From contig CAVVAY010000004.1 in NCBI GenBank assembly GCA_963746465.1, positions 186,001 through 250,000 of the forward strand: DNA of 64,000 nt, given 5' to 3'. The notes beneath the pieces were generated by a model. It had not been told where the DNA came from, ran no database searches, and saw only the letters and a program-made list of their open reading frames with translations. The DNA comes from CAVVAY01 sp963746465. Its GTDB lineage: Bacteria; Actinomycetota; Actinomycetes; JACCUZ01. Numbering within the stretch: position 1 is the first letter of the stretch; the number at the start of each line of letters is the position of its first letter. Of this stretch, positions 58,524 to 64,000 are shown piece by piece. The position numbers and the translations under genes were made by a program.

Positions 58524-58606
58524 CGAGCAGGTAGACAGGGAGGTCCGGCGGGCGCATCACGAGCTCCCGGCGTACGGCGAGCCAGGCAACAGGGACAGGT
58601 AACCGC

Positions 58607-59521
58607 ATGCGTGCAAGCTTCATCGTCAGCGAGATCGGCATCGGTCTCCGGCGCAACCTGATCATGACCATCGCCATGATCATCACGACCGCCGTCTCGC
58701 TCGGCTTCCTCGGCTCGGCCGTGCTGTTCAACCAGCAGGTCAGCGTGATGAAGGACTTCTGGTACGACAAGGTCGAGGTGTCGGTGTTCCTCTGCGGCGC
58801 GGACAGCCCGGCCGGTGCCGCCGGCAGCTGCGCGGCCGGCGAGGTCACCCAGGACCAGCGCGAGGCGGTCCGCAGGGACCTCGACGCCATGCCGCAGGTC
58901 GAGAAGGTCTACTACGAGTCCAAGCGTCAGGCCTTCAAGCGGTTCACCGAGCAGTTCAAGAACTCGGCGATCGTCGACAACCTCACGGCCGACCAGATGC
59001 CGGAGTCGTTCCGGGTCAAGCTCGTCGACCCGGAGCAGTTCGACATCGTCGCGAGCGCCTTCGTCGGGCGGGCCGGGGTCGAGCAGGTGCAGGACCAGAA
59101 GGCCCTGCTGGAGAAGTTCTTCAAGGTGCTGAAGTGGGTCCAGTGGTTCGCCGGCGGTCTCGCGCTGCTGATGATCCTGGTCTCGGTCATCCTCATCGTG
59201 AACACCATCCGGGTCGCGGCGTTCAGCCGGCGTCGGGAAACCGGGATCATGAAGCTGGTCGGAGCCTCGAACTTCTCCATCCAGCTGCCGTTCCTGCTTG
59301 AGGGCGCCATCTCCGGGTTCCTCGGGGCACTGCTGGCGAGCGGGGCGTTCGTGCTCATCAAGGCGGTCCTCGTCGACGAGATCCTGGCGCCGAACTTCCC
59401 GATCACCCGGTTCATCACCTGGGGAGACGTCTGGCTCAGCTCCGCCGCGGTGTTCGTGATCGGCGTGGCGCTGGCCGCAATCGCCAGCTCGCTGGCGCTG
59501 ATCAAGTACCTTCGGGTCTGA
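58607..59521 (+). CDS. ftsX: Cell division membrane protein FtsX
   Basis: A 304-residue permease-like protein with four helices (about 20-42, 178-200, 230-255, 275-297) and a large extracellular loop (about 45-175) that in other species recruits the hydrolase. The loop has a Cys pair (SVFLCGADSP, GSCAAGEV). C-terminal RRRETGIMKLVGAS motif is typical. It lies 83 bp after ftsE and is surely the partner. Confidence 0.95.
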   Translation: MRASFIVSEIGIGLRRNLIMTIAMIITTAVSLGFLGSAVLFNQQVSVMKDFWYDKVEVSVFLCGADSPAGAAGSCAAGEVTQDQREAVRRDLDAMPQVEKVYYESKRQAFKRFTEQFKNSAIVDNLTADQMPESFRVKLVDPEQFDIVASAFVGRAGVEQVQDQKALLEKFFKVLKWVQWFAGGLALLMILVSVILIVNTIRVAAFSRRRETGIMKLVGASNFSIQLPFLLEGAISGFLGALLASGAFVLIKAVLVDEILAPNFPITRFITWGDVWLSSAAVFVIGVALAAIASSLALIKYLRV

Positions 59522-59671
59522 CCACCCGGGTCCCAGGAGTCACACCAGCATCACCCGGAACGGGCGAGAAGGCCGAAGAAAGTTCGTCCCACCGGCTCAG
59601 CAGGGGACCCGGACGGACCGATACGACAGCGGAACCGCCCTGCCGCCGACCCGACCGGAGCCTCGCCCCGC

Positions 59672-60940
59672 ATGCGTTCCCGCCCTGCGCTGACCCTCGC
59701 CGTGATCGCGGCGCTCTGCCTCGGGCTGATGGCCCCGGCCGAGGCGGCGGACCCGCGACACCGCAAGCGCCAGGTGGACCGGGCCGCCGAAGCCCTCCGG
59801 CACGACCTGAGCGAGACCTCTGCCGAGCTGCGCCGGGCCGCGAACGCCCTGCAGCGAGCTGAGTCGAAGCTCAAGCCGGCTCGTGCCCGGGTGGCCCGGG
59901 TGCACGGCCAGCTGGTCGCCGCCCAGGCCAAGGACCGACTGCTGGGCGAGCAGCTCGAGGTCGCCAAGGCCGAGGTGGCCCGCGCCCAGGGACAGATCGA
60001 CGACACCCTCGAAGGCATCGCCGCCAGCCAGAAGCTGATCGGCCGGATCGCGAGGTCGACCTACCAGGACGGCGGGATGGGGGAGCTGGCCGTGGTCCTG
60101 CAGTCGCAGAGCCCGGACCAGTTCGCCAGCCGGCTGGTCCTGGTGCAGAACGCCATGCGCTCCGAGGGCAACGTGCTCAGCGGGCTCGCCGAGGCCCGGG
60201 CGAACCTGGCCGCCCAGCGCGCGACCCTGGTGGCCAAGCGCAAGCTGGTGGCCGGGATGAAGCGCCAGCAGGAGGCGCTGGTCGAGAAGATCGCCGGCCT
60301 CGAGGCGCAGGCGATCGACGCCCAGCACGCGGTCGAGTCGTTGATCGCCGAGCGCGAGTCGGCCGTCGCCGACATCGAGAGGGAGAAGGCGGCCGAGGAG
60401 GCCCGCTACAACGCGATGCGGGCCGAGTCCGCTCGACTGGGCCGCATCCTCGCCGCCCGGGCGCGCGCCGCCCGGCTCGCGGCTGCGCGGGCCAGGGCGG
60501 CAGGGCGGTCCAGCTACAGCTCCGGTGGGGGAGCCCTCTCGTTCCCGGTGAGCGCCGGCATCACCTCGCCGTACGGCATGCGGGTGCACCCGGTGACAGG
60601 GGTCTACAAGCTGCACGACGGGACCGACTTCGGGGTCGGCTGCGGTACGCCGGTCCACGCGGCAGCGTCGGGCACCGTCATCCAGGCGGCGAACGTCGCG
60701 GGGTACGGCAACCAGCTGGTCATCGACCACGGGGTGCTGCGCGGCGTCGGCGTCGCGACGAGCTACAACCACCTGATGAGCTTCCGGGCGGGCTACGGAT
60801 CCCACGTGAGCCGCGGTCAGGTCATCGGCTACAGCGGCGGCGGCGAGGGCATGTACGGCGCCGGCTACTCCACCGGGTGCCACCTGCACTTCATGGTCTA
60901 CATCAACGGCGGCACCACTGACCCGATGGGCTGGTTGTAG
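59672..60940 (+). CDS. M23 peptidase with coiled coil, EnvC/RipC-like
   Basis: A 422-residue secreted protein. A signal peptide ends at AEA (about 25), two long coiled-coil stretches fill about 30-260, and an M23 (LytM) domain covers 290-420 with zinc ligands His315 and Asp319 in KLHDGTDFG and His404/His406 in CHLHF. Unlike degenerate EnvC proteins, all metal ligands are present, so it should be an active endopeptidase. Placement after ftsEX suggests activation by FtsX through the coiled coil. Confidence 0.93.
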   Translation: MRSRPALTLAVIAALCLGLMAPAEAADPRHRKRQVDRAAEALRHDLSETSAELRRAANALQRAESKLKPARARVARVHGQLVAAQAKDRLLGEQLEVAKAEVARAQGQIDDTLEGIAASQKLIGRIARSTYQDGGMGELAVVLQSQSPDQFASRLVLVQNAMRSEGNVLSGLAEARANLAAQRATLVAKRKLVAGMKRQQEALVEKIAGLEAQAIDAQHAVESLIAERESAVADIEREKAAEEARYNAMRAESARLGRILAARARAARLAAARARAAGRSSYSSGGGALSFPVSAGITSPYGMRVHPVTGVYKLHDGTDFGVGCGTPVHAAASGTVIQAANVAGYGNQLVIDHGVLRGVGVATSYNHLMSFRAGYGSHVSRGQVIGYSGGGEGMYGAGYSTGCHLHFMVYINGGTTDPMGWL

Positions 60941-60973
60941 ATCGGACGCCTCCGCAACGGCGACCGCGCGCCC

Positions 60974-60979
60974 TAGACT
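60974..60979 (+). promoter_or_regulatory. -10 element TAGACT, leaderless promoter
   Basis: TAGACT ends 6 nt before the GTG of the S41 protease gene at 60986. Confidence 0.5.
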
Positions 60980-60985
60980 CGTGCG

Positions 60986-62170
60986 GTGATCGCCGTCCGC
61001 CGGGTGCTGCGCGCCTCCGCCCTCGTGGGCCTGGTGGCGGTTGCCTACGTCGGTGGCGTCGTCACCGGGGTGGTCGGCTCCGACGAGCCCGCTCCGTCGG
61101 CGGAGAAGAACGGCGTGATCGACGAGGCTGCCGACCGGATCGTGGCCAAGGCTGCCCGACCCGTCGATCGCGACGCGCTCGAACGCGCAGCGGTCGAGGG
61201 CATGCTCCGGGCGCTCGGCGACCGCTGGTCGACCTACTACGGCAAGTCCGAGTTCAGCTCCTTCCAGTCTGCCCTCGAGGGCCACTACTCCGGAGTGGGC
61301 CTCTGGCTGCGCGGCGTGCCGGGCAGCGTGGCCGGCGGCGGTGTCGAGGTCGGCAGCGTCCAGCCGGGTTCACCTGCGGACCGGGCCGGCCTGCTGGCCG
61401 GCGACCTCCTGCTCCGGGTCGCCGCCACCGACGTGACCGCCGCGGACGTGCCGACGACCGCCGGGTTGCTGCGTGGCGCCGAGGGCAGCACGGTGCTCGT
61501 CGCCGTACGCCGGGGCTCCGCCACCCGCACCGTCCGGCTGGCGCGGGCCACCTTCACCACCGACGACGTCGTCGTGGAGCGACTGGCGGGCGGCATCTCC
61601 CGGGTCGCCATCACGGCGTTCACCCGCGGCGTCGGCCGGGACGTCGCCCGCGCGATGGCCGCCGAGGGGTCCGGGCGCACCGGTGGGGTCGTCCTCGACC
61701 TGCGCGACAACCCGGGCGGCCTGCTGGACGAGGCCGTGGCGGTCGCCTCGGTCTTTCTCGACGGTGGCCCGGTCGTGTCCTACGAGCGGCGCGGGGCGAA
61801 GCCGCGCACCCTGGACGCGTTCGAGGGCGGCGACACCGCGACCCCGCTGGTCGTGCTGGTGAACCCCTCGACCGCCAGCGCCGCCGAGGTGGTCGCCGGC
61901 GCCCTGCAGGACCGCAACCGGGCCGTGGTCGTCGGCACGCGCACCTATGGGAAGGGCTCCGTGCAGGAACCGTCCACCCTCTCCGACGGCTCGGCGCTGG
62001 AGCTGACCGTCGGCCGCTACCTGACGCCGTCCGGCCGGGCCCTCGACGGTGTCGGCATCGAGCCCGACGTCGTCGTCCCGCCCGGTGCGGCCCCGGAGAT
62101 GGCCGAGCGGCGCGCGATCGACGTGCTCACCGGTCTCGTCGCCGCCCTCGGCGGAACAGGTACTGGCTGA
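60986..62170 (+). CDS. S41-family C-terminal processing protease
   Basis: A 394-residue exported protease with an N-terminal membrane helix (about 10-30), a PDZ domain (about 90-170, VEVGSVQPGSPADRAGLLAGD) and the S41 catalytic domain. The Ser298/Lys323 dyad lies in PSTASAAEVV and YGKGSVQ, 25 residues apart as usual; GGVVLDLRDNPGGLLDEAV is also typical. Such CtpA-like enzymes process secreted or wall proteins. Its TGA overlaps the smpB ATG. Confidence 0.94.
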   Translation: MIAVRRVLRASALVGLVAVAYVGGVVTGVVGSDEPAPSAEKNGVIDEAADRIVAKAARPVDRDALERAAVEGMLRALGDRWSTYYGKSEFSSFQSALEGHYSGVGLWLRGVPGSVAGGGVEVGSVQPGSPADRAGLLAGDLLLRVAATDVTAADVPTTAGLLRGAEGSTVLVAVRRGSATRTVRLARATFTTDDVVVERLAGGISRVAITAFTRGVGRDVARAMAAEGSGRTGGVVLDLRDNPGGLLDEAVAVASVFLDGGPVVSYERRGAKPRTLDAFEGGDTATPLVVLVNPSTASAAEVVAGALQDRNRAVVVGTRTYGKGSVQEPSTLSDGSALELTVGRYLTPSGRALDGVGIEPDVVVPPGAAPEMAERRAIDVLTGLVAALGGTGTG

Positions 62171-62652
62171 TGCCCAAGGAGCAGGGGCGCAAGCTGGTGG
62201 CCCAGAACCGCAAGGCCCGGCACGACTACCACATCGACGACGTGTACGAAGCCGGCCTGGTGCTCACCGGCACCGAGGTGAAGTCGCTGCGCGCGGGCCA
62301 CGCCAACCTGGTCGACGGCTTCGCGCACATCCGCGACGGCGAGGCCTGGCTGGCCGGCGTGCACATCCCGGAGTACACCGAGGGCACCTGGACCAACCAC
62401 GAGCCGCGACGCGAGCGCAAGCTGCTGTTGCACCGCGCCGAGATCGTCCGGCTGATCGGCAAGACCAAGGAGGGCGGGGTCACGATGGTCCCGCTCGCGC
62501 TGTACTTCAAGGACGGCAAGGCCAAGGTCGAGATCGCGCTGGGTCGCGGCAAGAAGTCCTACGACAAGCGGCAGGCGCTGGCCGAGCGGCAGTCCAAGCG
62601 CGAGATGCAGCGGGCGCTGTCCCGGCGCAGCAGCGGCAAGTCCGACCGTTGA
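62170..62652 (+). CDS. smpB: SsrA-binding protein SmpB
   Basis: A 160-residue SmpB, which carries tmRNA to stalled ribosomes. VAQNRKARHDYHIDDVYEAGLVLTGTEVKSLR and HIPEYTEGTWTNHEPRRERKLLL are the tmRNA-binding barrel; the tail QSKREMQRALSRRSSGKSDR is the basic C-terminal helix. The gene is coupled to the protease (ATGA). No tmRNA gene is found within this window. Confidence 0.96.
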   Translation: MPKEQGRKLVAQNRKARHDYHIDDVYEAGLVLTGTEVKSLRAGHANLVDGFAHIRDGEAWLAGVHIPEYTEGTWTNHEPRRERKLLLHRAEIVRLIGKTKEGGVTMVPLALYFKDGKAKVEIALGRGKKSYDKRQALAERQSKREMQRALSRRSSGKSDR

Positions 62653-64000
62653 CCCGACGGCTGGCGGCGCTGGTCGCGGCGGCCGGCTGGCTGCTGGTGA
62701 CCTGCATCGCACCGGCCTCGGCTGCCGTCGGGGAGCAGATCACGTCGTACGACGTGGTGCTGACCATCCACCGTGACGGCACCCTGGGCGTCCGCGAGAC
62801 GATCGACTACGACTTCGCCGACGTCGAGGGCAAGCACGGGATCTTCCGCACCATCCCGGTGCGGGTGCCCTACGACGACGGCAACGACCGGGTGTACGAG
62901 CTCACCGAGGTAGGGGTCAGCAGCCCGACCGGCGCACCGAGCAGCGTGGACCGCAGCGAGTCCGGCGGCGAGGTCACGCTGCGGATCGGCGACCCGGACC
63001 GTACGGTCAGCGGCCGGCAGGAGTACGTCATCAGCTACACGGTCGACGGCGCGCTCAACGCGTTCGACGACCACGACGAGCTGTACTGGAACGCCATCGG
63101 CGCCGAGTGGCAGGCGCCGATCCTCGCCGCGACCGCGACGGTCGAGCTGCCGGGCACCTCGACGCAGCAGGCCTGCTTCGCCGGTCCGGTCGGGAGCAAC
63201 CTGCCCTGTGGGGACATCGCGCCGGCCCAGGGCGGCGTGGCCTTCACGCAGCCGGCCGGCCTGGCGCCGTACTCGGCCTTGACCGTGGTGGTGGGGCTGC
63301 CGAAGGGCGACGTCACGGCAACCGGTCCGCACCTCGAGGAGCGCTGGTCGCTGCGGGGTTCCCTGACGCCGACCCCCGTCACCGGCGCCCTGGCCGGCTT
63401 GGTGCTGGTGCCCGGGCTGGCCGGGGTGGCCTGGCTGGTGGCCAGCAGGGGCCGGGACCGGCGGTACGCCGGCCAGACACCGGGGCTCACGCCGACCGCC
63501 GGAGCCGTCGAGGAGCGGGTGCCGTTGGCCGGCGCCGGAGCGGTGGCGGTGCAGTTCCAGCCGCCGGCCGGTCTGCGGCCGGGTCAGATCGGCACCCTGC
63601 TGGACGAGCAGGCGAACGTGCTCGATGTGACCGCCACCATCGTCGACCTCGCGGTCCGCGGACACCTGCGCATCGTCGAGCTGGAGCGGCCGCACTGGTT
63701 CTCGTCCCGGGACTGGCGGCTGGAGAAGCTGCCGGGCGGTAAGGGAGAGCTGCTGCGCTTCGAGAAGCTGCTCTACGACGGGTTGTTCCAGACCGGCGAC
63801 CAGGTGCTGCTGTCGTCGTTGAAGAAGACCTTCGCCGCCCGGATGGCGAAGGTGCAGACCGCGTTGTACGAGGACGTCACCACGGCGGGGTGGTTCCGCG
63901 GCCGGCCGGACAAGGTCCGCGGGGTCTGGAAGGGGGCCGGGCTGTTCCTGGCCATCGCGGGTGGTTGGGCTACCTGGCTGCTCAGCCACCGGCTGCACTG
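62649..64000 (+). CDS. DUF2207 membrane protein (partial, runs off the window)
   Basis: An open frame of 450 codons from a TTG at 62649 to the window edge. A signal peptide (TRRLAALVAAAGWLLVTCIAPASAA) precedes a DUF2207 beta domain (SYDVVLTIHRDGTLGVRETIDYDF, KHGIFRTIPVRVPYDD, FDDHDELYWNAIGAEWQAPI), a membrane helix (LAGLVLVPGLAGVAWLVA) and a cytoplasmic region. No ATG or GTG gives the signal peptide, so TTG, overlapping the smpB stop as TTGA, is the likely start. The C-terminus is not in the window. Confidence 0.85.
   Translation, partial: MTRRLAALVAAAGWLLVTCIAPASAAVGEQITSYDVVLTIHRDGTLGVRETIDYDFADVEGKHGIFRTIPVRVPYDDGNDRVYELTEVGVSSPTGAPSSVDRSESGGEVTLRIGDPDRTVSGRQEYVISYTVDGALNAFDDHDELYWNAIGAEWQAPILAATATVELPGTSTQQACFAGPVGSNLPCGDIAPAQGGVAFTQPAGLAPYSALTVVVGLPKGDVTATGPHLEERWSLRGSLTPTPVTGALAGLVLVPGLAGVAWLVASRGRDRRYAGQTPGLTPTAGAVEERVPLAGAGAVAVQFQPPAGLRPGQIGTLLDEQANVLDVTATIVDLAVRGHLRIVELERPHWFSSRDWRLEKLPGGKGELLRFEKLLYDGLFQTGDQVLLSSLKKTFAARMAKVQTALYEDVTTAGWFRGRPDKVRGVWKGAGLFLAIAGGWATWLLSHRLH

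Overview
The window is chromosomal DNA from a high-GC actinomycete. This rests on heavy GC bias, many GTG starts, a WhiB1-type iron-sulfur regulator, a PdtaS-like histidine kinase, the large (about 1,600-residue) NAD-glutamate dehydrogenase, a PadR/HAAS pair, a sigma factor with an RsbW-like partner, DUF222/HNH and Tad-pilus genes, and an ABC sugar importer without its own ATPase. A Nocardioidaceae-like organism would fit, but the sequence does not let me name a genus. I see no tRNA, rRNA, phage, insertion sequence or CRISPR array.

Layout. 0-2.4 kb: an HTH regulator divergent from a SAF-domain (CpaB-like) and a CpaE-like gene, the left part of a split Tad pilus locus. 2.4-5.3 kb: acyl-CoA dehydrogenase, APH-fold kinase and HAD protein, the three domains that are fused in animal ACAD10. 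5.3-10.1 kb: small membrane proteins, PadR/HAAS, a lipoprotein plus membrane protein, and a wax-ester/diacylglycerol acyltransferase. 10.2-20.3 kb: patatin, DUF6912, proline catabolism (PruA), DUF402, tryptophan dioxygenase and NAD-glutamate dehydrogenase. 20.2-22.8 kb: bioF-bioA. 22.8-26.3 kb: pdtaS, whiB1, lipid kinase and a membrane protein, an arrangement I recall from Mycobacterium. 26.3-27.7 kb: SigF/SigB-class sigma factor and anti-sigma factor. 28.3-32.6 kb: a 1,437-residue FHA/FtsK multi-ATPase. 32.7-40.4 kb: an autoregulated glycan operon (LacI regulator, binding protein, two permeases, two glycoside hydrolases). 41.4-42.9 kb: gene fossils (CHRD and FG-GAP). 43-47.7 kb: tadA-tadB-tadC-pilin-TadE-like genes. 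48-57.7 kb: secreted and accessory genes, four of them broken by single-base indels, interspersed with intact NlpC/P60 (with a c-di-AMP riboswitch) and prfB. 57.8-64 kb: ftsE, ftsX, an M23 EnvC-like peptidase, an S41 protease, smpB and the start of a DUF2207 gene.

Themes. Transcription signals are compact: at least twelve genes have a TANNNT hexamer 6-8 nt before their start codon, which points to leaderless mRNAs, and several divergent pairs share such promoters back to back. The ftsE-ftsX-M23 block is a coherent peptidoglycan-splitting module. The glycan operon has its operator on top of the lacI start codon, so one site can control the whole operon. The dehydrogenase/kinase/HAD cluster is the best candidate for a little-described pathway: it resembles 4-hydroxyacid catabolism by ACAD10/ACAD11 or the levulinate (Lva) pathway.
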